Made by a program: the position numbers and the translations under genes | Part shown: in pieces, positions 50,384-60,496 of the stretch | How positions within the stretch are numbered: the stretch's first letter is position 1 | How the letters are laid out: the number at the start of each line of letters is the position of its first letter | Assembly (NCBI GenBank): GCA_964536375.1 | Contig: CAZHXF010000003.1 | Coordinates: 1 to 64,000, forward strand | Direction of reading: 5' to 3' | Source of the DNA: Desulfuromonas sp964536375 | GTDB taxonomy: Bacteria; Desulfobacterota; Desulfuromonadia; Desulfuromonadales; Desulfuromonadaceae | Length of the DNA: 64,000 nt | The notes under the pieces: model-generated | Seen by the model: the letters and a program-made list of their open reading frames with translations, nothing else | Databases searched by the model: none | What the model was told of the DNA's origin: nothing

Positions 50384-53335
50384 TTACAAACGCTTTATTT
50401 CCAGCTGTGTCAGTGTTTGTTGTGCAGCACTCAGACTCTCTTCATTGGATAAAATAGAGATTGGGCTATGATCAAGTTGAGTGCTGAGATAGCGCTTGGC
50501 TACATCCAGCAATTGTTCCTTGGTTACTGATAGCAGGCGTTCGCGGAACTGCTGGCGCAAACCGTGGTTTAACCCCTGTAGTTGGTTAGCGAACTCATTG
50601 CTGCCGCGACCGCTGGGTGAGAGGGGGCGATCATGAGCACTAAATACCGATAAAACTGCTTCTTTTATTTTTTCTGCGTCGAAATCTCCCAGCTGTACCC
50701 AATCTAATGCCTGGCTATAGACATCGATGGTGCGCAACAATTGTGGATCGCGATAAGATAACAGCGAAAATAGTCCTGCTTCGCTGCTGCTGTTAGCCAT
50801 GCCACCATAGGCACCACCTTTTTCACGAATTTCCCTATGTAAAAAATTTGCTTTTAGGAGTGCCGCCAAAATTTTTAATGGAGCACTGTCCGGATGATTA
50901 AATGGAACGGTGCGGAATAGTCGGGTGACATATGAAACCGGTATTGACGTTGCCCAGCCGAGTTGTACAGCTTGCGGTGTTACTTTTTCAATAGGTTGTA
51001 ATTCAGAAACTGTCTGTTGTGCTGGTAGCCGCTGTAACAGCGTTGCCAGCGCCTTTTGTGCTTGCGGTAACTGATTTTCTTCCGCTGTAATGGCCGCGTG
51101 GACACGATTGCTGTCAAGAACGATGGTCGCCAGTTGGTGCATGGTGTGAGCAAAATCTTTCAGCTGCTTCGCTTCAAGCTGAGCCAGCTGTTTTACTAAC
51201 GTGAGTTGGCTGAATCCTGACCATTGCTCACGTTGTTTTCCGGCCGGGGTCAAAGAGCTGGCAGCAGCGCGGGCAGCATAACTGTGCCCTGAGTTGGGGA
51301 TAGCATTTTCCCATGAGCTCTTAATCTGGCCTATAACAGTTGCCAAACGTTCTAAGTCATTAAAATTTGCGCCTGAACAGATGTCGGCAACAATGTCGGC
51401 GAGCTTGTCTGTATTGCGCAGTAATGCTTTACCGCGCAGGCGTAGCAATGGTTGATAGCTATCCAGATTGTCAATATCGTCGAGTATCGCTATGCTGGCA
51501 TTGATGCCGCCGGTGTGAGCTTCTGTCCGTTGTGCCATTTGCAGGTAATCATCACTGCCAGCGCCGACCTGGGTGAGCAATCCACAGAATAGGGGCAAAT
51601 ACGTGCGTAATTCTGCATTTATGTGGTCACAATTAAAATACAGCTCAAAATAACCAATGCCGTTAGTTGGTTGGGCGAACAAGGTAACTGTTTTGTTAGC
51701 TAAAGTTACAGTTGTGCTGGCAATCTGTGGTTCTTCTACATTGATATCGCTCAATTGTAAGGTTGGCAGGCAGCTCAGATCTTCGCTATCTTCCTGCGAT
51801 TGCTTGAGTTGTTGTGCCTGGGCAATGATTTGTTGTTTGTCGCTGGAGCTCAGTGTCGCAGTTATTTGTGCTAGACGCTGTTGCTCCTGCTGATCCATCT
51901 GTGCTTGCAGTTGTTGATCAGGGTATAAACACAGGGTTATGCGATGGGTGTTGTCGATTAGCCAAGTGCGAATTAAATCCTCAAAAAAATTACCCTCGGC
52001 TAACTTTTGTCGCAGCAGTAGCAGGTTAGTATCCAACTGTAAGGCAGAAACAGGGTCGTCGCAATGCAGCCATGGACCGAGGATGCGGAACATTAGTGAT
52101 ATGGCATAAGGGTAGCTGTCACCATTAACCTCGCGATTAGCTAGCTCCAGGCGATGAATGACCGCTTCAATGCGCTCCTGGGCAAAACCTGTGTCGGCAA
52201 TATCTTTCAAGCTGGAAAGAACGAGAGTTTCGATGGCATCGGTATGCTGTGGATCAGTTCCCTGCAGGCCAACGCTGAAGCAGGTGGTGCGGTAATCATC
52301 TTGGAACCCACAGCCTGGGGTCAGGTTACTGCCCAGCCCAGAATCTAGCAGCGCCTTATATAGCGGGGCTGCCGGGTTGCCTAACAGCAGTTGTGATAAT
52401 AATGTCAGGGTCAGATTGTGAAAGCTGTCAGATATATCCGTAGTCAGCCAACTTAAGTGCACCATGCTTTTGTTCGCTGTCTCTTCATTGGCGTCAAGGG
52501 GGAACGGTTCTTTAATTTTTATTGGAGCGCGCAAGCGTTGCTCCGGGGCTACTTCACTATTTACCTGTCTAGTAGTGAACTGGCTTAATACTTGATCTTC
52601 AATTACCTGTAGATGCTCGCCCAGTGGGAAATTGCCATAACTGAAAAAACAGGCATTGCTTGGATGATAATATTCGGCGTGAAAGTCACGCAACTGTTGC
52701 CAAGTTAAGTCGGGAATGTTTTCCGGCTCTCCACCAGAGTTGTGGTGATAACATGTTGTTGGGTAAAGATGGCGCGTGGTGCGGCGGGATAATAACGATG
52801 ACGGATCAGCCATGGCGCCCTTCATCTCATTAAAAACTACCCCTTTAAAGCACAGTGGTGAGGTAGGATCATCAGGTTGAGTGAATTCCAACCGGTGCCC
52901 CTCTTGACGAAAATCCTGTTCCCTTAACAATGGGAAAAATGCAGCATCCAAATAGATATCCAGCAAGTTGTGAAAATCTGTGTGGTTTTGACTGGCAAAG
53001 GGATAACAGGTCCAGTCGCTGGCGGTAAAGGCATTCATAAAGGTGTTGAGACTGCGTTTGAGCATGGTGAAAAACGGGTCGCGTACCGGATAGTTGCGCG
53101 ATCCGCACAGCGATGTGTGCTCCAAAATATGTGCTATGCCACTTGAATCTGCCGGCGGTGTTTTAAAAGCAATAGCAAGAAGGTTATTGTCATCATCGCT
53201 GGCTATATGTACAAAACGGGCACCAGTTGCGGTGTGTGTCAGTTGGAATAATGTCGCATTTATCTCGGATAATTCAGTGGTAGCGGTCAAAGTAAACTGT
53301 GGTGGCAAAGACGAAATAGCTGTTTTGTCAGTCAT
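50384..53335 (-). CDS. M16C zinc metallopeptidase (presequence-protease/insulinase family)
   Basis: 983-residue clamshell peptidase of the PreP/M16C group that degrades unstructured peptides. The inverted zinc motif HILEH lies at residues 69-73; TRHLYPTTCYHHNSGGEPE and the C-terminal REKGGAYGGMA segment (R/Y substrate-binding) are typical. No signal peptide, so cytosolic. Full length for the family. Single gene ending at a strong terminator. Confidence 0.92.
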   Translation of the reverse strand: MTDKTAISSLPPQFTLTATTELSEINATLFQLTHTATGARFVHIASDDDNNLLAIAFKTPPADSSGIAHILEHTSLCGSRNYPVRDPFFTMLKRSLNTFMNAFTASDWTCYPFASQNHTDFHNLLDIYLDAAFFPLLREQDFRQEGHRLEFTQPDDPTSPLCFKGVVFNEMKGAMADPSSLLSRRTTRHLYPTTCYHHNSGGEPENIPDLTWQQLRDFHAEYYHPSNACFFSYGNFPLGEHLQVIEDQVLSQFTTRQVNSEVAPEQRLRAPIKIKEPFPLDANEETANKSMVHLSWLTTDISDSFHNLTLTLLSQLLLGNPAAPLYKALLDSGLGSNLTPGCGFQDDYRTTCFSVGLQGTDPQHTDAIETLVLSSLKDIADTGFAQERIEAVIHRLELANREVNGDSYPYAISLMFRILGPWLHCDDPVSALQLDTNLLLLRQKLAEGNFFEDLIRTWLIDNTHRITLCLYPDQQLQAQMDQQEQQRLAQITATLSSSDKQQIIAQAQQLKQSQEDSEDLSCLPTLQLSDINVEEPQIASTTVTLANKTVTLFAQPTNGIGYFELYFNCDHINAELRTYLPLFCGLLTQVGAGSDDYLQMAQRTEAHTGGINASIAILDDIDNLDSYQPLLRLRGKALLRNTDKLADIVADICSGANFNDLERLATVIGQIKSSWENAIPNSGHSYAARAAASSLTPAGKQREQWSGFSQLTLVKQLAQLEAKQLKDFAHTMHQLATIVLDSNRVHAAITAEENQLPQAQKALATLLQRLPAQQTVSELQPIEKVTPQAVQLGWATSIPVSYVTRLFRTVPFNHPDSAPLKILAALLKANFLHREIREKGGAYGGMANSSSEAGLFSLLSYRDPQLLRTIDVYSQALDWVQLGDFDAEKIKEAVLSVFSAHDRPLSPSGRGSNEFANQLQGLNHGLRQQFRERLLSVTKEQLLDVAKRYLSTQLDHSPISILSNEESLSAAQQTLTQLEIKRL

Positions 53336-53528
53336 GTATAGGCTGTCCTTTAGTAGGCAATAAATCTTAAAAAAATTGGCAAGGGGTAACTGTTGAAATA
53401 ACTTTGAACGCAGTGTAATATTCCGCTGACTTTAACTGTTGATAAAATACACTATTGCGCGGCTATTATCTAGTGTCTCAGGTTTTCTGATAAATAGTCC
53501 AAAACTGTTTATATCTATGGAGTTGTAT
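53336..53528. promoter_or_regulatory. divergent region (M16 peptidase / DsbC-like)
   Basis: A 193-base AT-rich region between divergent genes. It presumably carries promoters for both; no clear pair is assigned. An open frame reaching back to 53439 has no ribosome site. Confidence 0.4.
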
Positions 53529-54275
53529 ATGTTGCGTTTTTTTGTTCTGGTTTTGTTGTGTCTTGCTCCAATGACAGCATGGTCTTTTGGTGGTGCGGGT
53601 TGCGGTTCAGGTGCATGTGTCGATTGCCACAGTTTGACAACTGATGAAGCTATGAAACTCTTGCCTCCTGGTGCTGAACAAATTACCAATGTGCAGCTTG
53701 CCGAAGTTGGCGGATTGTGGGAGGTTAAAGGGCGTGCTAAGGGGCAGATGTTTACCGCCTATATCGATTTCTCCAAAAAATATCTTATTGCCGGTAGAAT
53801 ACTGCGTTTGCGTGACGGGGTTGATCTCAGCCGGAGTGTGGACGTTGCCGAGCTCAGTAGTGAGGGCGCTTTTCTGATCGGGGATGCCCAGGCCGCGGTA
53901 AAGATTTTTGTGTTTACCGATGTGAAATGTCATTTTTGTCAGAAGATGCACCCCGAGTTGTATCAGGTTGTTGAGCAGAACCCGCAGATAGCATTTTATG
54001 TGAAATTGCTGCCTCTGATGTCGGATAAACAAACCGTTAATAAAATTGTCTGCTCAGGATCAAATAAGGTATTGGATGATGCCATGGTCGGGAAAATACC
54101 GACAGCACCTGATCTGGATTGTCCAGCAGTGGATGAAAGCGCTGCGTTTGCTAAGCGCTGGAATATTCGCTCGACCCCTACGCTAGTGCTGCCTGATGGG
54201 AAAGTTTTACCCGGTGGGCGTAACGCCGCCGACTTACTTAAAGTGCTGAAAGAGTATATGCCTCTTGATAAGTGA
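53529..54275 (+). CDS. DsbC-like thioredoxin-fold protein with a c-heme motif
   Basis: About 248 residues. Signal peptide (about 1-18), then GCGSGACVDCHSL, which contains a CxxCH heme-attachment motif, an intermediate DsbC-dimerisation-like domain (about 35-105) and a DsbC/thioredoxin domain (about 115-245) with active-site CHFC in DVKCHFCQKMHPE and cis-Pro in RSTPTLVLPDG. Likely a periplasmic disulfide isomerase or reductase, possibly linked to cytochrome electron flow. ATG 53529 is chosen for GGAG 6 bases upstream and a clean signal peptide. Confidence 0.85.
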   Translation: MLRFFVLVLLCLAPMTAWSFGGAGCGSGACVDCHSLTTDEAMKLLPPGAEQITNVQLAEVGGLWEVKGRAKGQMFTAYIDFSKKYLIAGRILRLRDGVDLSRSVDVAELSSEGAFLIGDAQAAVKIFVFTDVKCHFCQKMHPELYQVVEQNPQIAFYVKLLPLMSDKQTVNKIVCSGSNKVLDDAMVGKIPTAPDLDCPAVDESAAFAKRWNIRSTPTLVLPDGKVLPGGRNAADLLKVLKEYMPLDK

Positions 54276-54408
54276 TTTTGTGCGGTAAAGTTCTAACTGT
54301 ATTGATGTAGGAATCGCCGTATTGACAAACTTGATTTATCCTTGTCAATCTGATAAAAAGACTTCTCAAAATTATAAACTTTACCTTGCTCGTGGAGATT
54401 TAAACTTA

Positions 54409-55179
54409 ATGGGATTAATGACGGGAAAACGGGGCGTTATTTTTGGTGTTGCCAATGATATGAGTATTGCTTGGGGCATTGCCCAGCAGCTGCATGAACA
54501 TGGTGCAACTTTGGCTTTTACTTACCTCAATGATGCACTGGAAAAGCGTGTACGCCCGCTGGCTGAAAGTCTGGGTGCCGAGTTGATTCTCCCCTGCGAC
54601 GTGGCTGATGACAGTGAGATTGAGGCCGTTTTTCAGCAATTAGAGCAGCAGTGGGGGGAACTCGATTTTGTTGTCCATGCCGTAGCTTTTGCTGATCGTG
54701 AAGACCTGAAGAAACCGTTTAGCCAGACCAGTCGTAGTGGTTTCTCTTTAGCTGTGGATATCAGCGCCTATTCGCTGGTGGCGATGACCCGTTGTGCAGT
54801 GCCATTGATGAAAGAGGGCGGCAGCATTGTTACTCTAACATATCTTGGTGCTACCCGCGCTGTACCTAATTACAACGTGATGGGGGTTGCTAAAGCAGCT
54901 CTGGAGTCGTCAGTACGGTACTTGGCTGCTGAGTTGGGCGAAAAGGGGATTCGCGTTAATGCGATTTCTGCTGGTCCAATTCGTACTCTGGCTGCTTCTG
55001 GGATCGCTAACTTTAGAGCGAAAATTAAATTGATGGACGATTATGCTCCACTACGGCGTACCGTCACTACCAATGAAGTCGGCAATTCAGCTGTTTATTT
55101 ACTGTCCGATTTAGGCAGCGGCGTTACCGGTGAAGTGCACCTTGTCGATGCTGGTTTCAATGTTGTGGTTACTGCATAA
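54409..55179 (+). CDS. fabI: enoyl-[acyl-carrier-protein] reductase (NADH), FabI type
   Basis: Last reductive step of fatty-acid elongation. Short-chain dehydrogenase fold with GVANDMSIAWGIA at the NADH site and catalytic Y145/Y155 and K162 (Y-x6-K in NYNVMGVAK). 256 residues. ATG 54409 gives the usual FabI N-terminus MGLMTGKRG; the open frame extends upstream to 54322, but that part has no FabI character. GGAG lies 11 bases upstream, and a nearby second ATG at 54418 is possible. Confidence 0.94.
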   Translation: MGLMTGKRGVIFGVANDMSIAWGIAQQLHEHGATLAFTYLNDALEKRVRPLAESLGAELILPCDVADDSEIEAVFQQLEQQWGELDFVVHAVAFADREDLKKPFSQTSRSGFSLAVDISAYSLVAMTRCAVPLMKEGGSIVTLTYLGATRAVPNYNVMGVAKAALESSVRYLAAELGEKGIRVNAISAGPIRTLAASGIANFRAKIKLMDDYAPLRRTVTTNEVGNSAVYLLSDLGSGVTGEVHLVDAGFNVVVTA

Positions 55180-55205
55180 TTTTATTTTTTTTCAGATATG
55201 TTGTA

Positions 55206-55240
55206 CTCTAAAAAGGGCCCGTTGCGGGTCCTTTTTGTTT
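55206..55240 (+). terminator. terminator after fabI
   Basis: AAAAAGGGCCC pairs with GGGTCCTTTTT (one G-T pair) around a GTTGC loop, followed by a T-run. Located 30 bases after the fabI stop. Confidence 0.88.
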
Positions 55241-55269
55241 ATTGCCGGAATCAGTAGTCAGGATAAATC

Positions 55270-56952
55270 GTGGATGTTTTAGGTCAAACTTCTGGATTGA
55301 AATCAGCACAACTGAATGCGTTGCAGCGTATTTATAACCGTCGCGTTACTCCGAACGAGATAATCTCTGCTGAACTGGCGCGTTTTCTCTGTGGTTTGTC
55401 GCATGAAATACGGCGCCAGATCGGTGTGCTTATTGATCGCTCCGGAGTAATCAAATATGTCATGGTTGGTGATGATCGTGAAATATTACTCCCAGATCTG
55501 AGTGATTATGCTCTAGGTCGCAGTGGGTTGCGCGGGCTGCGCTGTGTGCACACTCACCTGAAAAATGAAACTCTTTCGCAAGATGATTTGACCGATTTGG
55601 CCTTACTGCGCCTAGATATGATGGTGGCCATCGGCGTCAGCCCTGTGGGTTTGCCAGCAGCTGTTTATTATGCTCATCTGCTGCCGGAGAATCCGCAGCA
55701 GAAACAGGTTGAACAGCTCTTTGCCTCCAACCTGAGTCAATTACAGCTGGAACTAAAACCTTTTTTGCGCTCCTTAGAAAATGAATTAGAACGCACAGTA
55801 GATTCTGGTCAGGTTGATCTTGCCGATCCCAGAGAACGGGCTATTTTAGTTTCGGTCAGCCAGCGTCGTTTGCAGGAGGTGGAGGATTCGCTGTGTGAAT
55901 TGCACGAATTAGCGCGCACTGCCGATGTGCTGGTGATTGATCAGGTTATGCAGCGACCTCAGCGCCTGAACCCTAAGTATTTGATGGGCGAGGGCAAGAT
56001 TAAGGAGGTTGTGATCCGTGCTTTACAGCAGCGTGCCACTATGTTGGTGTTTGATCAGGATCTGAGCTCTACTCAGGTACGCTCTATTGCTGCTTTAACC
56101 GATCTTAAAGTTGTTGATCGCTCACAGATAATCTTGGATATATTTGCCCGGCGCGCACATACCCTAGACGGTAAAGTTCAGGTGGAGTTAGCTCAGTTGA
56201 AATATATCCTGCCGCGTTTGTCCGGCAAGGGGACCGCGCTGTCGCGTTTGATGGGCGGTATCGGCGGGCGTGGTCCCGGCGAGACCAAGCTGGAAATTGA
56301 TCGGCGGCGGATTCGGGAGCGCATCAGTCGGCTGGAAAAACGCCTCAAGGCTATGGCGCGCAGTCGCTTACAACGACGCAGCAAGAGAATTCGAGCTGAG
56401 GTGCCGATTATTTCAATTGTCGGCTATACCAACGCGGGTAAATCGACGCTGCTTAATTCGCTGACCAGTAGCCAGGTTTTTACCGAAAATCTGTTGTTTG
56501 CCACACTTGATACCGCTACTCGTCGTTTGCGTTTTCCGCTGGAGCGAGAAGTTATTATTACCGATACTGTAGGTTTTATTCGCCAGTTGCCTGTGAGCTT
56601 GCTGGGCGCTTTTAAATCGACTTTAGAGGAACTGGCTGATGCCGATTTGCTCCTGCATGTGGTTGATTTGTCAAATCCGCGTTTTGCCGAGCAGATAACC
56701 GCGGTAGATAAAATATTGGTAGATCTTGAGCTTGGTCACATCCCCCGATTGTTGGTGTTTAATAAAATAGACCAAGTGGATACCGATGAGAGTTCGGAGC
56801 TGTGTCGTCGATATCAGGCCATTGGTGTCTGTGCGCGTGATCGGAGTAGTTTCGCGCCCCTGCTGGAGCAGCTGCAACAGAAATTTTGGCCACAAGATGC
56901 TGAAGCGGAAGCCGGTTGTGAAAATGCTCCCAATGCTGACGCTGACTGCTGA
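55270..56952 (+). CDS. hflX: ribosome-associated GTPase HflX, long form
   Basis: GTPase that binds 50S subunits and splits stalled ribosomes. Order: extra N-terminal region (1-190), HflX domain with GRGPGETKLE (about 336-345), coiled coil, and G domain with G1 GYTNAGKST (about 384-392), G3 DTVGF and G4 NKID. 560 residues against about 430 in E. coli; the excess is the N-terminal domain, seen in several deltaproteobacteria. GTG start with AGGA 7 bases upstream. Confidence 0.93.
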   Translation: MDVLGQTSGLKSAQLNALQRIYNRRVTPNEIISAELARFLCGLSHEIRRQIGVLIDRSGVIKYVMVGDDREILLPDLSDYALGRSGLRGLRCVHTHLKNETLSQDDLTDLALLRLDMMVAIGVSPVGLPAAVYYAHLLPENPQQKQVEQLFASNLSQLQLELKPFLRSLENELERTVDSGQVDLADPRERAILVSVSQRRLQEVEDSLCELHELARTADVLVIDQVMQRPQRLNPKYLMGEGKIKEVVIRALQQRATMLVFDQDLSSTQVRSIAALTDLKVVDRSQIILDIFARRAHTLDGKVQVELAQLKYILPRLSGKGTALSRLMGGIGGRGPGETKLEIDRRRIRERISRLEKRLKAMARSRLQRRSKRIRAEVPIISIVGYTNAGKSTLLNSLTSSQVFTENLLFATLDTATRRLRFPLEREVIITDTVGFIRQLPVSLLGAFKSTLEELADADLLLHVVDLSNPRFAEQITAVDKILVDLELGHIPRLLVFNKIDQVDTDESSELCRRYQAIGVCARDRSSFAPLLEQLQQKFWPQDAEAEAGCENAPNADADC

Positions 56953-57082
56953 AGCGGTATAGTTGACAGCGACACTCTTTTTCTATAGCCTTGGGCGATA
57001 TTTTGCTGGGGTTAAATAGATTCTTAACTTGCCTATGTAGTTATAACCGCGTGATTTTTGAGGTTACGGAGTTGTGTTGCAC

Positions 57083-58732
57083 ATGATGCGTTCACCTTGC
57101 TTGGTGTTTTTTTGTTCAATTTGTTTTTTTGCCGCGCTTAGTGGTTGTTCAACATTAACCACTTTGACTACCCAGAGTGACCTGCCAGTTGGTTCTCAGG
57201 TGGAGACAAGTTCAGAAGCCTTAATCGATATTTCTTCACTAAGTGGTTCAGAAATTACTTCGGAGTCGTCTGAATGCGTAGTTATTGTCGCTGAGCAGAT
57301 AGACGATACTGTTGCTGATACCAAGTTGCTAACTGAAGATGTAATGCTGCCAGCTGATGCAGGAGTAATGGTAGCGCCTGAGCCGTTGTTTGATTTTCCG
57401 GTGGTGGAGAATGATCAGGTGCGCTTTTTGATTAAGCGCTACACTGGAAACGGGCGTCCCTCTTTTGCACGTTGGCTGCAACGCTCAACTAAATACCTGC
57501 CTTTAATGCGCGAGATTTTTGCTCGTGAAGGTCTTCCACAAGACTTGGTCATCCTGGCCATGGTGGAGTCTGGGTTTAACAGTAACGCGCATAGTTGGGC
57601 TAATGCTGTTGGTCCTTGGCAGTTTATCGAATCAACTGGCAACATGTATGATTTAGACAACGACTGGTGGTACGATGAACGCCGCGATGTTGAGAAGTCT
57701 ACTTTAGCGGCTGCACAATATTTGAAGAGTTTACATCAGCGCTTTGATGGTAACTGGTACTTGGCTGTAGCATCATACAATGCCGGTCCGGGTAAGATTT
57801 CGCGGGCAATAAAAAAATACCATACTCGAGATTTTTGGGAATTGAGCAAAGGCAGCTACCTGCGTGCAGAGACCAAAAATTATGTGCCCAAGTTGTTGGC
57901 AGCCCTATTGATAAGTAAGCAACCGCGCAAATATGGTTTTTGTGATCTGCAATATGAGGAACCTCTTGAGTTTGATACTGTTATCTTACCTGAGGCAACA
58001 GATCTGGAATTGATAGCTGAATTAACCAATGCCAGCTATGCCCAGCTTAAGGAACTTAATCCCGAGCTTAAGCGTTGGTGTACTCCTCCCCACGTAAAAA
58101 ACTATAAGTTACGTTTGCCAGTCGGCAGTGCGACAAATTTTAGCGATAAATATGCGGCTGTTCCCAGTCGCGAGCGCGCCCGCTATAAACGCCATCAAAT
58201 TAAATCCGGTGATACCTTGCAACATATTGCCAAGCGCTATGGCATAAGAGTCGATGATATCGTGGCCTTGAATAAAATCTCCAATCCGCGCGCCTTGCGC
58301 ATTGGACAGAATATGATTTTGCCGCTGAATAGGGATTTCAGCACCCTGCCAGTCACTGAACTGGCCGATGATTACCAGCGCTCCCATAGACGCAATTACA
58401 AGGTGCGTTCAGGTGACAGCATCTGGAGTATTGCCCATAAATGCGACGTTACCGAAAAACAGGTGCGCGTGTGGAATCGTCTGGGGTGGTCAAATGTCAT
58501 TCAGCCGGGTAAGGTGTTGCTGGTGTCTGCTCCGCGGGGTCGTACGCCACACTCAGCACCGCAGCAGAAGGTGGTTTATAAAGTTTGTTCTGGCGACACG
58601 CTATGGGGTATTGGACGGCGTTTTGCGGTACATACCCAACAAATACGCCGCTGGAATGGTTTGTCAGAGCAACATATATTGCAACCAGGGGATAAGTTGA
58701 CCTTGCTGGTAGCTGAGGATAAACGTACATAA
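57083..58732 (+). CDS. mltD: MltD-like lytic transglycosylase lipoprotein with three LysM domains
   Basis: Cleaves glycan strands of peptidoglycan. N-terminal lipoprotein signal with lipobox LSGC (about residue 22), acidic linker, SLT/MltD catalytic domain (about 115-270) with the active Glu in MVESGFN and ASYNAGPG, and three LysM repeats (about 370-415, 435-480, 495-540: SGDTLQHIAKRYG, SGDSIWSIAHK, SGDTLWGIGRRF). About 550 residues. Start among GTG 57074, TTG 57077 and ATG 57083 is uncertain; the ATG is reported. Confidence 0.92.
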   Translation: MMRSPCLVFFCSICFFAALSGCSTLTTLTTQSDLPVGSQVETSSEALIDISSLSGSEITSESSECVVIVAEQIDDTVADTKLLTEDVMLPADAGVMVAPEPLFDFPVVENDQVRFLIKRYTGNGRPSFARWLQRSTKYLPLMREIFAREGLPQDLVILAMVESGFNSNAHSWANAVGPWQFIESTGNMYDLDNDWWYDERRDVEKSTLAAAQYLKSLHQRFDGNWYLAVASYNAGPGKISRAIKKYHTRDFWELSKGSYLRAETKNYVPKLLAALLISKQPRKYGFCDLQYEEPLEFDTVILPEATDLELIAELTNASYAQLKELNPELKRWCTPPHVKNYKLRLPVGSATNFSDKYAAVPSRERARYKRHQIKSGDTLQHIAKRYGIRVDDIVALNKISNPRALRIGQNMILPLNRDFSTLPVTELADDYQRSHRRNYKVRSGDSIWSIAHKCDVTEKQVRVWNRLGWSNVIQPGKVLLVSAPRGRTPHSAPQQKVVYKVCSGDTLWGIGRRFAVHTQQIRRWNGLSEQHILQPGDKLTLLVAEDKRT

Positions 58733-58888
58733 CTGGCGCATTGTTTAACCTTGAGCGGAACACCTAATTTTATTCGTAGATTTACTGTTGGGTGTGCTGG
58801 AAGAACTTTGACTTTTGCGTTGCCTATTGTTAGACTCGCGCTCGCACTTTGAAGTGCTATTTTGTAACAACGAAAGGTATAAAAGTAA

Positions 58889-59614
58889 ATGCTTAATTTT
58901 TTGATTGCTTTTGTTATTGGCACCGTTGCGCCAGTGCCCCTAAATGTTTTTTACCAGGTGCAACTGCTCTATTGTGGCATGATTTCCGTAGTAATATTTG
59001 GTGTGATCTATTTCCTATTATCACGGCGTACGATGAATAAAGTGATGGAGATTGTCAAAAGCTCACAACACGATATGCAGGCTAACCGTGCAGAGCGTGC
59101 TCTGGAAACACTGCAGGAAGGCTTTAAATATTCGAAATGGCAATTTTATGTTAAAGGCCAGGTAAACGCTCAGTTAGGTACTTTGCTATATCTTAAAAAA
59201 GATTTCGCCAAAGCGATGCCATATCTGGAGAAAAGTATAGTTCGTCATTGGGTGGCAATGTGCATGTTGGCAGTATGTTACATGAAGCGCAATAATCCAA
59301 CCAAGATGGAGTTGACCTTTGAAAAGGCCATTGCAGCATCGCGCAAAGAGGCTTTTATCTGGAACTTATACGCTTACTGCCAAGAAAAGATTGGTCAGCA
59401 TGACAAAGCCATTGCGACCTTGAAAAAGGGGATCAAGAAGCTCAAAGGCAGTGATGGCTTGGAGGCTTCTTTAGAGGCTGTGCAGAATGGCAAACGGATG
59501 AAAATGGATAGCTATGGCGATATCTGGTATCAATTTCATTTGGAAAAAACAGGGACTATTATCAAAAAACAAACCAAGGCTGCTCAAGGGCGGCGCAAAA
59601 TGCCACGCGTCTAA
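58889..59614 (+). CDS. TPR-repeat membrane protein
   Basis: 241 residues: two N-terminal transmembrane helices (about 3-20 and 28-47), then tetratricopeptide-like repeats (about 65-200, for example FAKAMPYLEKSI and DKAIATLKKGIKKL) and a basic tail. A protein-interaction scaffold facing the cytoplasm is the likely role; function unknown. The Smr-domain gene begins 6 bases after its stop, so the two are probably translated together. Confidence 0.82.
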   Translation: MLNFLIAFVIGTVAPVPLNVFYQVQLLYCGMISVVIFGVIYFLLSRRTMNKVMEIVKSSQHDMQANRAERALETLQEGFKYSKWQFYVKGQVNAQLGTLLYLKKDFAKAMPYLEKSIVRHWVAMCMLAVCYMKRNNPTKMELTFEKAIAASRKEAFIWNLYAYCQEKIGQHDKAIATLKKGIKKLKGSDGLEASLEAVQNGKRMKMDSYGDIWYQFHLEKTGTIIKKQTKAAQGRRKMPRV

Positions 59615-59620
59615 TTTGCC

Positions 59621-60346
59621 ATGAGTAAAAAAAACCACAAAAAAGATAGCATAAGCTTTAAAAATGACCCCTTCAAAACAGTGAAGGGGTTTTCTGCTTT
59701 ACCGCAGCAAGTAGAAAAACAACTACCCCCCAAAGTTCCTACACCACGATTACCGCGTACTGGTGATGAAGATAGTGAGGTTGATTTTAGTCAAGCCATG
59801 GCACAACTCGGTGTTGAAGTTATTGCTACTGACAATGAAAGCATCTCCACCTTTACTACCGACGCAGGTAGCGAAATTGACGGGCAGGATCAAGAAAAGT
59901 CCGCTTTACATGATGATTCGGATGAAGCGTTGTTTTTGGCAAGTTTAGGGCAGCTGGATAGTGTGTTTAGCGATAACTATTGCGCAGACGATGAGGTACA
60001 GAGCCCGGGGGCGGAAGCGCGTCGCATGAAACAATTGCGCCAAGGTAAGTTGAAACCGCAAGATACTTTGGATTTGCACGGTTGCTACCGCGAAGAAGCG
60101 CTTAAGAAGGTGCGTCATTTCCTGCAACATCGCTACGCTGATGGTTACAACACAGTGTTGATTGTTACCGGTCAGGGGAAGCGTTCACCCAACGGTGAAG
60201 CAGTTTTGCGTAGTGACGTAGAAAAGTATCTGAGTACATGTGCCAGCGCGTGGGTAGCCGAGTGGGGCAGGGCGCCGCGCCAGTACGGTGGTGAGGGCGC
60301 ATTAGTTATTTTTTTGCGCCATGGTAAGGCAGTGAAACCAGTCTAG
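59621..60346 (+). CDS. Smr-domain protein
   Basis: 241 residues: disordered acidic N-terminal half and a C-terminal Smr (MutS2 C-terminal-like) domain (about 145-240) with LDLHGCYREEAL and VTGQGKRSPNGEAVL, the signature of this small nuclease fold. By analogy with other Smr proteins it may cut nucleic acids, including mRNA on collided ribosomes. No MutS part is present. Forms a unit with the TPR gene. Confidence 0.88.
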   Translation: MSKKNHKKDSISFKNDPFKTVKGFSALPQQVEKQLPPKVPTPRLPRTGDEDSEVDFSQAMAQLGVEVIATDNESISTFTTDAGSEIDGQDQEKSALHDDSDEALFLASLGQLDSVFSDNYCADDEVQSPGAEARRMKQLRQGKLKPQDTLDLHGCYREEALKKVRHFLQHRYADGYNTVLIVTGQGKRSPNGEAVLRSDVEKYLSTCASAWVAEWGRAPRQYGGEGALVIFLRHGKAVKPV

Positions 60347-60496
60347 TTATTTGCAAAACATGACCCGCAGTTGTATTGCCCCAGCTTCATCGGGGGATTT
60401 TGTCATCTACATAATCCGATGGTAGACCCCATTGGTATTTATATGGGTAATGTCCCGTTTTTTCCGTTTTTTCTGCTTTTTTCTTTGGGACGGGGT

